Source: CAXBNB01 sp040151475
Lineage (GTDB): Bacteria > Bacteroidota > Bacteroidia > Cytophagales > Cyclobacteriaceae
DNA length: 64,000 nucleotides
NCBI RefSeq assembly: GCF_040151475.1
Contig: NZ_JBDKWG010000143.1
Span: 128,647-192,646, forward strand
Reading direction: 5' to 3'
This document shows, piece after piece, positions 25,721-34,259 of the stretch (the stretch's first letter is position 1; each line of letters opens with the position of its first letter). The notes under the pieces are model-generated. The model had not been told where the DNA came from, ran no database searches, and saw only the letters and a program-made list of their open reading frames with translations. Position numbers and translations under genes: made by a program.

Positions 25721-26893
25721 CTAAATCAGAGCTTTAAGCTTTAAATCAATTGACTTCCCATCTACTTTAATTTTAACAGTTTTTCCACTTTCGCTTAGGA
25801 TTCTTCTCAATTCAGGAAGTCCAACTTCTATAGCGGACTTTCCACTTACCTCATTCAATTCCGAATCTACTTTAATACCAGCATCCTCCGCAGGACTATT
25901 GTCAAAAACTTTGTGAATCATCACTTTGCTCATATCTTCACTCAATTGAAGTTCCAGACCCGAAGCATTGATTTGAAATGGTTCACTATATCTGTCATTT
26001 TTCTCCCAATACATTTCATGTTTGGGATAATTGTAGGTTACGTTAAATTTTCTAAGTAAACCACTTCCCAAAATACCAGTTACCTTTTTGTGGTTTTGTA
26101 TTCCATGTTCTGCATGACTCAAACCGACAGGTACATTCTCAAAACCAAATCCACTAAATGTCAACGACTTTGCCTTTCCCTGATGGTGCTCATATTCCTT
26201 TTTTCCTAACCCTGATACGAGGTAAATATAACTGTCTCCGATTTTATCAATCATGCCATGCTTTGTTACATAAGGGGTATTAAAATCAACAGTTGCCTTT
26301 GCTCCGGTATCGACAAAGAATTCTCCTGTGATAGTTTCTCCATTTGCCAGTACTACATTGGCTGAGATATGAGGAATATAAGAGGTCAATTTAATAGGAA
26401 GGGTTCTACCCGTACCTTTGTATTCATAGCCTTTAGAATCAAACAGGTCAAATGACATTTGATTAAAATTCATCGAAACCACATAGTTTTCAAGCATGTC
26501 ATATCCAATAATCCCATCTATTTTACGTCCAATACTGATTTCCAAATGCCTCAAAGAAGTTTCATAGATTTCAATATCCCTCAACTCTATATTATTGATT
26601 TCAATACTTTGATGCTTCAAAAGTTTACCCGAAATCTCACCTTCGGCACTGGTTTTTTTTGTATCCGCCCCTGAAACCATGTTCAGTTCCTTGGCAGTCT
26701 CTATATTCAAAACTGTAAGACCATCTCCGGTATCAAAAATAAAATCCAGGTCACGGGAGTTGTTCACTTTTATCTTTACAAAAACATGATCACCATAAAG
26801 TTCAAACGGAACGCTTGTTAGTGGTGATTGTGCCATAGAGACGGCAAGATTTGAAAAAATTGCAATTATTATTAATCCAATTGTCTTTTTCAT
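25721..26893 (-). CDS. Exported retropepsin-like aspartyl protease with PDZ domain
   Basis: The protein carries two pepsin/retropepsin-like lobes with the motifs FDTGDG and VDTGAK, followed by a C-terminal PDZ domain (the last 90 or so residues). A signal peptide begins at the ATG at 26893; the frame is open to 26947, but those 18 residues are not signal-like. The second motif reads DTGA, so both catalytic Asp residues appear intact. Members are common in Bacteroidota and are thought to be periplasmic peptidases, though their substrates are mostly unknown. It converges with the aminotransferase gene. Confidence 0.83.
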   Translation of the reverse strand: MKKTIGLIIIAIFSNLAVSMAQSPLTSVPFELYGDHVFVKIKVNNSRDLDFIFDTGDGLTVLNIETAKELNMVSGADTKKTSAEGEISGKLLKHQSIEINNIELRDIEIYETSLRHLEISIGRKIDGIIGYDMLENYVVSMNFNQMSFDLFDSKGYEYKGTGRTLPIKLTSYIPHISANVVLANGETITGEFFVDTGAKATVDFNTPYVTKHGMIDKIGDSYIYLVSGLGKKEYEHHQGKAKSLTFSGFGFENVPVGLSHAEHGIQNHKKVTGILGSGLLRKFNVTYNYPKHEMYWEKNDRYSEPFQINASGLELQLSEDMSKVMIHKVFDNSPAEDAGIKVDSELNEVSGKSAIEVGLPELRRILSESGKTVKIKVDGKSIDLKLKALI

Positions 26894-27060
26894 TTTTCTA
26901 AGATTTTTATCTGATTTCAAATTAAATCCAATATTTCCAATATACAAAATATGGATGTTAATTAAATCTGACAGACAATCTCCCGGCTTGTAGTAAGAAA
27001 TGAATGTTACAAATCAAAAACACAGCAACTGAGCAATAAGCAGGAGAGCTTTTTATCATT

Positions 27061-28098
27061 TCAGCAACCCTCAACGCTCAACACCTGATGCTCCTGCTTG
27101 CGCACGGTCGCTATCAATTGACCATCTGCAATTTTGACACAGGTAAGACCAGAGTTCCTTCCTATACTTAAATCATAAAGTTCGGTAAGTTTACTCACAT
27201 CTAATTGTTGCAATTGATTACTTGAAATCCATAGATAATTCAGATTTACATTGTTCTCCAAATTGATGGTAGCGATCTTATTTGCAGAAACTAGCAGGAT
27301 TTCGAGTGCAACGTTCGAATCCACATCCAATCCTTCGATCTCATTTGTGGTAGCAATCAGGTTCTTCAGTGATGTGCTTCCACTCACATTCAATGTACTG
27401 AGAAGGTTTTGTTCTACATTCAAGTCTTCTAATGAGGGAATATTGACAATCAATTCTTCCAGGTAATTCCAGGACAAGTTCAAGGAGATTAATTTGGTGG
27501 TGGCCTCTAATCCCGAAACAGATATAAGTTCATTAAACAACAGGTCTAATTCGAGCAAATTTACATTCCTACTCACATCGATAGTTTTTAGGAGGTTAAC
27601 CTGAAGTCTCAATGTATCCAGGTTATTATTAGCCTTTAAATCAATCTCCTCCAATTCATTGAAACTTGCGTCTAAGAAAGACAAGGAAGCATTGGCACTC
27701 AAATCAATCGAAGTGAGCATGTTACCGTTTACATTAAGTCTTTCTAAAGCGGTATTTTCACTCAATGATACAGATGTTAGGGCATTGTCCTCAACCGATA
27801 GGATGAGTAGATCTTTAAATGCTTCGATACCAGTCAAGTCTGTTATTTTCTTCTCAGAATCAGTTCCCTGAAATGTCAAATTCAATAATGTTACCCCATC
27901 AGCATCTTCACTAAGTAGTTTATGGTTAACAATCCCATCACTATCTATGCCCTTCTCTATCAATTGTGCTTCAAAATTAACATCCGGTATCTCAACAAAA
28001 ATTGGAGAAATGGGATCTTGAGGTACAGGATCATTTTCTTCGGTGCAAGAAAAAAACACAACTATGGCTGCAATTGCCATCAATAAATTCACTTTCAT
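27061..28098 (-). CDS. Leucine-rich-repeat lipoprotein
   Basis: This 345-residue protein has a lipoprotein signal with the cysteine at about residue 18 (FFSCTEEND) and then about a dozen repeats of roughly 21 residues with the pattern L..L.l..N.L..id.s.N..L. LRR lipoproteins of this kind are surface or periplasmic binding proteins. There is no enzymatic motif. The gene stands alone on the minus strand between the aspartyl protease and the M23 peptidase; its partner is unknown. Confidence 0.85.
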   Translation of the reverse strand: MKVNLLMAIAAIVVFFSCTEENDPVPQDPISPIFVEIPDVNFEAQLIEKGIDSDGIVNHKLLSEDADGVTLLNLTFQGTDSEKKITDLTGIEAFKDLLILSVEDNALTSVSLSENTALERLNVNGNMLTSIDLSANASLSFLDASFNELEEIDLKANNNLDTLRLQVNLLKTIDVSRNVNLLELDLLFNELISVSGLEATTKLISLNLSWNYLEELIVNIPSLEDLNVEQNLLSTLNVSGSTSLKNLIATTNEIEGLDVDSNVALEILLVSANKIATINLENNVNLNYLWISSNQLQQLDVSKLTELYDLSIGRNSGLTCVKIADGQLIATVRKQEHQVLSVEGC

Positions 28099-28215
28099 TA
28101 TCTTATTATTTGATCTGGATGCAAATAGACCAAAAAGGAAGCACCCCTATGTTCGGTATTATAATTCAGAACAAATTTACACAAGTTGGTAATTGAAATG
28201 ATTAGATATCAAAAC

Positions 28216-30108
28216 CTAAAAACTCCTACGCCACTCCTTTTTATTTCCAGAGTTGTCATTTACAGTCAACACAAACTCTCCGACTATGTCCGTTTTGGGA
28301 TCTGAATAAAGGTATCCGGTTTTGGCATCATAATTCATCAATAACCATTTACCGTTGAGTGTGGCAGTAAATGTTCCTACGCCAGACATTTCATCTTCAA
28401 TCCTAAATTTCAATCTGTTTGGCTTGGATTTAAAATGCGAAATGGTAGGTGGCACTATGTCAGTGGCTATGGTATAATTTACCAAGTCTCTGGTTTTGAA
28501 AGTGATGTTGCCATCAATCGACCACTCTCCTCCTACAAAATACAGTACCTTGTTGTCACCCACAGAATACACAAAGGAATGCTGCCTGTCGTACTTGAGT
28601 TCAGGCGTGATTTTCATAGTAACATATTTGCGAAGTGGCTGGTCATAGTGGGCAAAAGAAAAGTATTCCGATTGTTTCACCGAGTCAATAGTTTTAGCAT
28701 AACTCAGATGTAGCGTGTCGAATAAGGAATACCTCGGAAAAGTAATTTCCACATTTTTATCTGCATAGGCATCATCCACATTGGATGGGATACTGTTTTT
28801 GTAGTTGAATGAAAATTTCTGATCGCAAACAACGGCTGAGTCCGGGTGACCGTTTCTTACATCCCAAAGATAAAAATAGCGGCCATCCGCCGAGTAGGTA
28901 TGCGCCAGCAGTTTTTCTTCTCCCTTGATATAAAAACGGGCAAAACAATCCTCTTTAATACCTTTACTCATCACTTCAAGGATTTCATTTCTCATATCGA
29001 ACCCATCTCTGTTGAGTCTGTACATGTTTTTGTAGGAAGCATTTTTCAAATATCCCTTGTCATTGACCATGATATGATATTGTCTCACATTGCCATAGTT
29101 ATCCTCCAGTTTCACATCAATGGCATGCTCCAACGGATCTGAAAAATGCAATACCCCTTTATTATCATCAATGTTGTAAAACTTCAAAAAATTACCATCA
29201 TCAACATAGAGTTTATTGAACCTTCGACCACCTTCCACCATTCTTTTATAATTGGTGTGCACCAATATATTTCTCGAAGTACCAAAATTGATTCTATCTA
29301 TTTCTTGATTGAAAACAGGTTTGAAATCAAACAGTAAAGTCTGTCGTACTACTCCATTTCGATTGTTAACACCATTCAATTGATCATAAACATACACCTC
29401 TACTCCTATTTTGCCAGTCAAAGTAACCGGTACTTCCAGTACATAGCCACCATCCTGTTCTATCACCGCATATTCAAAGCGTCCAAACATGCCATTGACC
29501 CGGCTGTCAATATCCATAGTCACAAACGCAATGTGTGACAATGTGGGAGGCAACAGGTCTTTAATTTCACTAAAACCATAAGTAAGTGGATTCAAGACCT
29601 CCTGATTGGCATCTCTTATTTCAAAATGCAAATGTGGTCCGGAAGAAGAACCACTATTTCCCGATAGTGCTATTACATCACCCTTTTTAAAAGTAAATCT
29701 GTCTTTTGGCACACTGATATCTACTGCAAAAGATTCCCTTTTATATTGATAATCTCTAACGTAATTGGCTACTGCATCCTGAAATTCCTGCAAATGCGCA
29801 TATACTGTGTATGTACCATTAGGGTGTACCATATACAATGCATTTCCATAGCCACTTGGAGACACTTTGATGCGCTGAATATATCCATCTGCGGCAGCAA
29901 AAACAGGAAGCCCGGAAACTCCACTGGTCTTAATGTCAATACCTGTATGAAAATGGGTAGAACGCAGTTCTCCCATTGTTCCGGCCAGATAGTTTACTTC
30001 ACCGGGTCTCACAGGGCACATATAATATCCCTTTTCTATACTTTGCGACTCAGCAAAAAAACAATTAAAAACCAGTACAAAAAATGTTGTGTATTTACCT
30101 AATCTCAA
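28216..30108 (-). CDS. M23-family metallopeptidase with large C-terminal region
   Basis: This 630-residue exported protein has a signal peptide and an N-terminal LytM/M23 domain (about residues 30-180) with the zinc motifs HFHTGID, AHL and HLHFEIRD. The remaining 450 residues are beta-rich without a family I can name. M23 enzymes cut peptidoglycan cross-links or act as activators of amidases; the intact His and Asp ligands suggest activity. The start overlaps the stop of the FAH-family gene by 14 bp, so the two are co-transcribed. Confidence 0.88.
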   Translation of the reverse strand: MRLGKYTTFFVLVFNCFFAESQSIEKGYYMCPVRPGEVNYLAGTMGELRSTHFHTGIDIKTSGVSGLPVFAAADGYIQRIKVSPSGYGNALYMVHPNGTYTVYAHLQEFQDAVANYVRDYQYKRESFAVDISVPKDRFTFKKGDVIALSGNSGSSSGPHLHFEIRDANQEVLNPLTYGFSEIKDLLPPTLSHIAFVTMDIDSRVNGMFGRFEYAVIEQDGGYVLEVPVTLTGKIGVEVYVYDQLNGVNNRNGVVRQTLLFDFKPVFNQEIDRINFGTSRNILVHTNYKRMVEGGRRFNKLYVDDGNFLKFYNIDDNKGVLHFSDPLEHAIDVKLEDNYGNVRQYHIMVNDKGYLKNASYKNMYRLNRDGFDMRNEILEVMSKGIKEDCFARFYIKGEEKLLAHTYSADGRYFYLWDVRNGHPDSAVVCDQKFSFNYKNSIPSNVDDAYADKNVEITFPRYSLFDTLHLSYAKTIDSVKQSEYFSFAHYDQPLRKYVTMKITPELKYDRQHSFVYSVGDNKVLYFVGGEWSIDGNITFKTRDLVNYTIATDIVPPTISHFKSKPNRLKFRIEDEMSGVGTFTATLNGKWLLMNYDAKTGYLYSDPKTDIVGEFVLTVNDNSGNKKEWRRSF

Positions 30109-30706
30109 AATCCAATAATTTTTCTCCTTCTAAATATCCTTCCAGCCTGTTTCCAATCTGAACCGGGCCTACTCCCTTCGGTGTGCCTGTAAATATAATA
30201 TCCCCTTTTTTTAGCATAATATATCTGGAGATGTATGCGATAATAAAACCGAAACTAAAAAGCACCAGTGAAGTGTTGCCTTTTTGAACATTTTTACCAT
30301 CTATATCTAAACTAAAATTTAAGCTATTCAAATCCTTATAATCCGATTTAGGTCTAAATTCAGAAATTGGAGCCGAATGGTTAAACCCTTTAGCCAATGC
30401 CCATGGAAGCCCTTTTTCTTTTGCCTTGGTTTGCAAATCCCGTGCCGTAAAGTCAATTCCCAAACCAATTTGGTCATAATATTTATGGGCAAATTTTTCT
30501 TCGATGTTCTTACCATTTTTACATACTTTCAACAGTACTTCTACCTCGTAATGTATGTCTTTGGAAATAGAAGGATAATAAAATGGCTGATTGTTTTTGA
30601 GTAATGCCGTCTCCGGTTTGGTAAAGACCACTGGCTCTGATGGGCGTTCATTATTTAATTCTTCTATGTGATCAACATAATTTCTTCCTATTGCTAATAT
30701 TTTCAT
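30095..30706 (-). CDS. Fumarylacetoacetate hydrolase-family protein
   Basis: This 203-residue protein is a single FAH-type domain. The metal-binding EVEVLLKV segment (two Glu residues), the ARDLQ and KGFNHSAPIS segments and the IFTGTPKGVGPV motif identify the family. Such short members act as acylpyruvate or oxaloacetate decarboxylases, or cleave 2-hydroxyhepta-2,4-diene products; the precise substrate is unclear. It is upstream of, and overlaps, the M23 gene, and lies divergent from the M48 protease gene with a shared promoter region. Confidence 0.87.
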   Translation of the reverse strand: MKILAIGRNYVDHIEELNNERPSEPVVFTKPETALLKNNQPFYYPSISKDIHYEVEVLLKVCKNGKNIEEKFAHKYYDQIGLGIDFTARDLQTKAKEKGLPWALAKGFNHSAPISEFRPKSDYKDLNSLNFSLDIDGKNVQKGNTSLVLFSFGFIIAYISRYIMLKKGDIIFTGTPKGVGPVQIGNRLEGYLEGEKLLDFEIR

Positions 30707-30738
30707 GTCTGAGATAAATAAAATAGTGGTATTTGCTC

Positions 30739-30771
30739 TAAATTCGTTTTTGAATTAATTCAACGAAAGTA
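30739..30771. promoter_or_regulatory. Divergent promoters around a 14-bp palindrome
   Basis: A plus-strand -7 box (TAAATTCG, 30739-30746) points to the M48 gene, and a minus-strand -7 box (TACTTTCG, read from 30771 to 30764) points to the FAH-family gene. Between them lies the perfect palindrome TTGAATTAATTCAA (30750-30763), over both predicted start sites. A regulator bound there could control both directions. Confidence 0.45.
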
Positions 30772-30801
30772 AAAAAGTATAATTTATTAACACCCAAATT
30801 C

Positions 30802-31611
30802 ATGAAATATATAAGCTCACTTGTCATAATGCTGGCGACATTTTTCCTGTATCAATGTGCCACCGTTCCGATCACAGGCAGGAGACAACTTAATCTGGTT
30901 TCCAACTCCGAAATAATACCTATGAGTTTTGATCAGTACAGCCAGGTATTGAAAGAAAGTAAACTATCTACTGACAAGCAGCAGACCGCTATGGTCAAGA
31001 ATGTGGGCAGTAGAATACAAAAAGCTGTAGAGCAATATATGGCAGACAACAACATGGCAGATCAACTGGAAGGCTTTGCCTGGGACTTTAACCTAATCGA
31101 AGAAGATGTACAAAATGCGTGGTGTATGCCCGGAGGTAAGGTTGCATTTTATACAGGCATCATGCCAACCTGCAAAGACGAAACCGGAGTAGCGGTAGTG
31201 ATGGGTCATGAAGTAGCACATGCCATAGCCAACCATGGTCGGGAAAGAATGAGTCAGGGGTTATTGACACAAGGCTTTTTAGGTGGCATTTCGGCTGCCA
31301 TGGGAGAAAACCCAACAGGCACACAAGAACTGCTCATGCAATCAATTGGAGCAGGAACTCAAATCGGAATGCTCAATTTCTCCAGGCAACATGAATCAGA
31401 AGCAGACAAACTGGGACTTATATTTATGTCAATTGCAGGATATGATCCAAGACAAGCACCCAAGTTTTGGGAAAGAATGTCTGCTGGCGGTGGAGAACAA
31501 CCTCCGGAGTTCATGTCCACTCACCCATCGCATGAAACACGTATTTCGGATTTGAATGCACAAATACCCAATGCTTTAAAATACTACGAAGCAAACAAAG
31601 ACAAATACTAA
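30802..31611 (+). CDS. M48-family zinc metalloprotease lipoprotein
   Basis: This 269-residue protein resembles Oma1/YcaL-type M48 proteases (sometimes called LoiP-like). The signal has a lipobox cysteine at C19. The zinc motif HEVAH begins at H136, with E137 catalytic and H140 as second ligand, and the third ligand Glu lies in the SRQHESEADK segment. A conserved GRRQLNLVS segment lies near the N-terminus. It probably degrades misfolded envelope proteins in the periplasm. It is transcribed away from the FAH/M23 pair. Confidence 0.9.
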   Translation: MKYISSLVIMLATFFLYQCATVPITGRRQLNLVSNSEIIPMSFDQYSQVLKESKLSTDKQQTAMVKNVGSRIQKAVEQYMADNNMADQLEGFAWDFNLIEEDVQNAWCMPGGKVAFYTGIMPTCKDETGVAVVMGHEVAHAIANHGRERMSQGLLTQGFLGGISAAMGENPTGTQELLMQSIGAGTQIGMLNFSRQHESEADKLGLIFMSIAGYDPRQAPKFWERMSAGGGEQPPEFMSTHPSHETRISDLNAQIPNALKYYEANKDKY

Positions 31612-31624
31612 GAGTAATAAAACA

Positions 31625-31651
31625 AGAAAGGTGGCTAAAAACCACCTTTCT
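31625..31651 (+). terminator. Hairpin after the M48 gene
   Basis: A perfect 10-bp stem (AGAAAGGTGG with CCACCTTTCT) and a 7-nt loop lie 14 bp after the M48 stop codon. No clear T-run follows, so it is a weak terminator or an mRNA-stabilising hairpin. Confidence 0.5.
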
Positions 31652-31777
31652 AAAATTAACAACCTATAAACCTAAAATCTTGTGTTTCTGACCTTCCCTT
31701 CAATATCCTTAGATAAGGACTTCAATTGTTGGTGCTCTTAAGACAAGTAATTATAAACACACCCCTAAATGATTTGT

Positions 31778-31791
31778 TTGAATTAATTCAA
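31778..31791. promoter_or_regulatory. 14-bp palindrome TTGAATTAATTCAA upstream of bioB
   Basis: This is identical to the palindrome between the FAH and M48 genes at 30750-30763. Here it lies about 50 bp before the bioB -7 element. Two exact copies in intergenic DNA 1 kb apart make an operator plausible, but the regulator is unknown. Confidence 0.4.
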
Positions 31792-31839
31792 TACAGATAT
31801 TTTTTTGATTTCACTTACTCCCCCTTACCAATCCTATAT

Positions 31840-31847
31840 TACTTTTG
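31840..31847 (+). promoter_or_regulatory. -7 element (TACTTTTG) of bioB
   Basis: The octamer matches TAnnTTTG and lies 24 bp before the ATG at 31872. A TTG at 31845 that could also open the bioB frame lies inside this box, which argues against its use as the start codon. No good -33 box is seen. Confidence 0.45.
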
Positions 31848-31871
31848 CGGGTAACAAAAACGCTTTTCTTT

Positions 31872-32867
31872 ATGCAAATACGAAACGACTGGACACGAGA
31901 AGAAATTACTGCTATTTATAATTCACCTATTTTAGAATTGGTTTACCGTGCGGCAACCGTCCACAGAGAAAATCACGATCCCTCAGAAGTGCAGGTATGT
32001 ACACTGCTCTCCGTAAAAACAGGTGGTTGCCCTGAAGACTGTTCTTACTGTCCTCAAGCTGCACGTTATCATACAGATGTAAAAGTGCAGAAGTTGATGG
32101 AGGTAGATGAAGTATTGCAAGCGGCTAACAATGCCAGAGAGAGCGGTAGTACCCGTTTTTGTATGGGTGCAGCCTGGAGAGAAGTCCGGGACAACCGTGA
32201 TTTTGACAAAGTGCTGGAAATGGTAAAAGGGGTCAATTCTATGGGAATGGAAGTATGCTGTACACTCGGCATGTTGACAGAAGAACAAGCAAACAAACTA
32301 AAAGATGCCGGTCTTTATGCCTACAACCACAACCTGGATACCAGTGAAGAACACTACGAAGAAATCATCAGTACCAGAACTTACGATGACAGATTGGACA
32401 CATTGGAGAATGTAAGAAAAGCAAATATATCTGTTTGTTCAGGCGGTATTATCGGCATGGGCGAACAACATGAAGACAGAATTGGTATGTTGCATACCTT
32501 GTCAAACCTACCTGAACATCCGGAATCTGTACCTGTGAATGCTTTAGTACCAGTAGAAGGAACTCCCTTGGCAGAGCAACCACGTGTGTCAATCTGGGAA
32601 ATGCTCAGGATGATTGCAACAGCAAGAATCATAATGCCAAAAGCCATGGTGAGGCTTTCGGCAGGCAGAACTGAAATGAATACAGAAGAGCAAGCACTGT
32701 GCTTTCTTTCAGGAGCTAATTCTATATTTGCAGGAGATAAACTACTCACCACTCCTAACCCTGAAATAGATGCCGACAAACAAATGTTCCAGACGTTGAA
32801 TCTCAAACCAAGAAAATCGTTTAAGGATCAGGAGGCAACTGTGAAATTTGAGCAAATTCCATTGTAG
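31872..32867 (+). CDS. bioB: Biotin synthase
   Basis: This radical-SAM enzyme inserts sulfur into dethiobiotin in the last step of biotin synthesis. From the ATG at 31872 the protein has 331 residues. The iron-sulfur motif CxxxCxxC is C53, C57 and C60 (GGCPEDCSYCPQ), and the CSGGIIGMGE and NALVPVEGTPL segments are typical. An upstream TTG at 31845 is in frame, but lies inside the -7 box, so I reject it. The queD, nadA and nadB genes follow in the same direction. Confidence 0.95.
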   Translation: MQIRNDWTREEITAIYNSPILELVYRAATVHRENHDPSEVQVCTLLSVKTGGCPEDCSYCPQAARYHTDVKVQKLMEVDEVLQAANNARESGSTRFCMGAAWREVRDNRDFDKVLEMVKGVNSMGMEVCCTLGMLTEEQANKLKDAGLYAYNHNLDTSEEHYEEIISTRTYDDRLDTLENVRKANISVCSGGIIGMGEQHEDRIGMLHTLSNLPEHPESVPVNALVPVEGTPLAEQPRVSIWEMLRMIATARIIMPKAMVRLSAGRTEMNTEEQALCFLSGANSIFAGDKLLTTPNPEIDADKQMFQTLNLKPRKSFKDQEATVKFEQIPL

Positions 32868-32903
32868 GAATATGTAAATCTTAAGAGAGAATTATTAAGG
32901 AGC

Positions 32904-33257
32904 ATGTTGATATTTAAAAAATTTACTTTTGACTCGGCTCATGCCTTGCCGAATGTACCGGATGGCCACAAATGCAAGGAAGTTCACGGGCACACCTACC
33001 AGCTTACACTATTCATAGAAGGTGACCTTATAGATCAATTGGATTGGGTAATGGATTTTGCTGTGGTAAAAAAAACTGTCGATCCTATCATCGACATTGT
33101 TGACCACAAATACCTCAATGACATAGAAGGGCTTGAAAACCCGACCTGTGAAAAAATAGCCATATGGCTATGGGATAAAATCAAAGAAGGCATACCAGCA
33201 TTAAAACGAATTGAACTAAACGAAACACCCACTTCTGGTGTTATATACGAGGGTTAA
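32904..33257 (+). CDS. queD: 6-carboxy-5,6,7,8-tetrahydropterin synthase (QueD/PTPS family)
   Basis: This 117-residue enzyme is of the 6-pyruvoyl-tetrahydropterin-synthase fold and probably makes 6-carboxytetrahydropterin for queuosine. The zinc ligands are visible as a His in FDSAHALP and the HGHTYQL pair, and the catalytic Cys is in the KCKEVHGH segment. The Glu in LNETPTSG binds the pterin. Its length is normal. It lies 36 bp after bioB and 36 bp before nadA, so it is probably in the same transcript. Confidence 0.9.
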   Translation: MLIFKKFTFDSAHALPNVPDGHKCKEVHGHTYQLTLFIEGDLIDQLDWVMDFAVVKKTVDPIIDIVDHKYLNDIEGLENPTCEKIAIWLWDKIKEGIPALKRIELNETPTSGVIYEG

Positions 33258-33293
33258 CAATCTAATATACCATTAGATAGTAAATAGACACTT

Positions 33294-34253
33294 ATGGAAC
33301 AAGTAGCAACAAGGGCTAAAAAAGATATTGAGTTGATAGAAGAAGTCAATCGACTTAGAAAAGAAAAGAATGCTGTTATTCTTGCTCATTATTATCAGGA
33401 AGCCGTTATTCAGGAACTGGCCGATTTTGTTGGCGATAGTTTAGGTTTGTCACAACAGGCCGCTACCACAGAAGCAGACATTATTTTATTTGCGGGTGTT
33501 CATTTTATGGCCGAAACAGCCAAAATCATCAACCCAAGCAAAAAAGTCATCCTTCCAGATGTAAATGCCGGATGTTCTTTAGCAGACTCCTGCCCTCCTG
33601 ATGAATTCAAGAAATTCATTGATGCACACCCTGATCACATGGTAATTACTTACATCAATTGCTCAGCAGAAATCAAGGCAATGAGTGACATCATTTGTAC
33701 ATCTTCCAATGCCGTTAAAATCGTAGAATCTCTTCCAAAAGACCAACCTTTGATTTGTGCTCCCGATAAAAATCTGGGCAAATACATCATGAAACAAACC
33801 GGACGAGACATGCTCTTGTGGGATGGCACTTGTATGGTACATGAGGCTTTTTCGATAGATAAAATATTGAAATTACACAAAGAGCATCCTGACGCTCAAT
33901 TTATTGCCCATCCGGAATCTGATCCCAACATTTTGAATGTTGCTTCCTATGTAGGATCTACGACAGGTTTGATCAATCATGTAAAAAACAATCCTGCAAA
34001 CAAGTTTATAGTAGCAACAGAAGCAGGTATATTGCATGAAATGCGCAAGGAAGTTCCACATAAAACCATTATACCTGCTCCAGCTGAGGAAAATAACTCC
34101 TGTGCTTGTAGCGAATGTGGATTCATGAAAATGAATACACTGGAAAAACTATACTTGTGTTTGAAAAACGAATCACCGGAGATTCATGTAGCTGAACACA
34201 TCAGAGAAAAGGCTCTGATACCTATCAACAGGATGCTTGAATTGTCGAAATAA
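33294..34253 (+). CDS. nadA: Quinolinate synthase
   Basis: This 319-residue enzyme condenses iminoaspartate with dihydroxyacetone phosphate to quinolinate in NAD synthesis. It requires a [4Fe-4S] cluster, whose Cys ligands are in the NAGCSLADSC segment, the later CTSSNAV region and the SCACSECGFM segment. The opening AHYYQEAVIQ segment is characteristic. It lies only 6 bp before nadB, which makes its iminoaspartate substrate. Confidence 0.95.
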   Translation: MEQVATRAKKDIELIEEVNRLRKEKNAVILAHYYQEAVIQELADFVGDSLGLSQQAATTEADIILFAGVHFMAETAKIINPSKKVILPDVNAGCSLADSCPPDEFKKFIDAHPDHMVITYINCSAEIKAMSDIICTSSNAVKIVESLPKDQPLICAPDKNLGKYIMKQTGRDMLLWDGTCMVHEAFSIDKILKLHKEHPDAQFIAHPESDPNILNVASYVGSTTGLINHVKNNPANKFIVATEAGILHEMRKEVPHKTIIPAPAEENNSCACSECGFMKMNTLEKLYLCLKNESPEIHVAEHIREKALIPINRMLELSK

Positions 34254-34259
34254 TATACG

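Noticed and set aside
31845..31871. TTG start for bioB that adds nine residues
   Set aside because: It lies inside the TACTTTTG -7 box, and the added residues are not part of the BioB fold.
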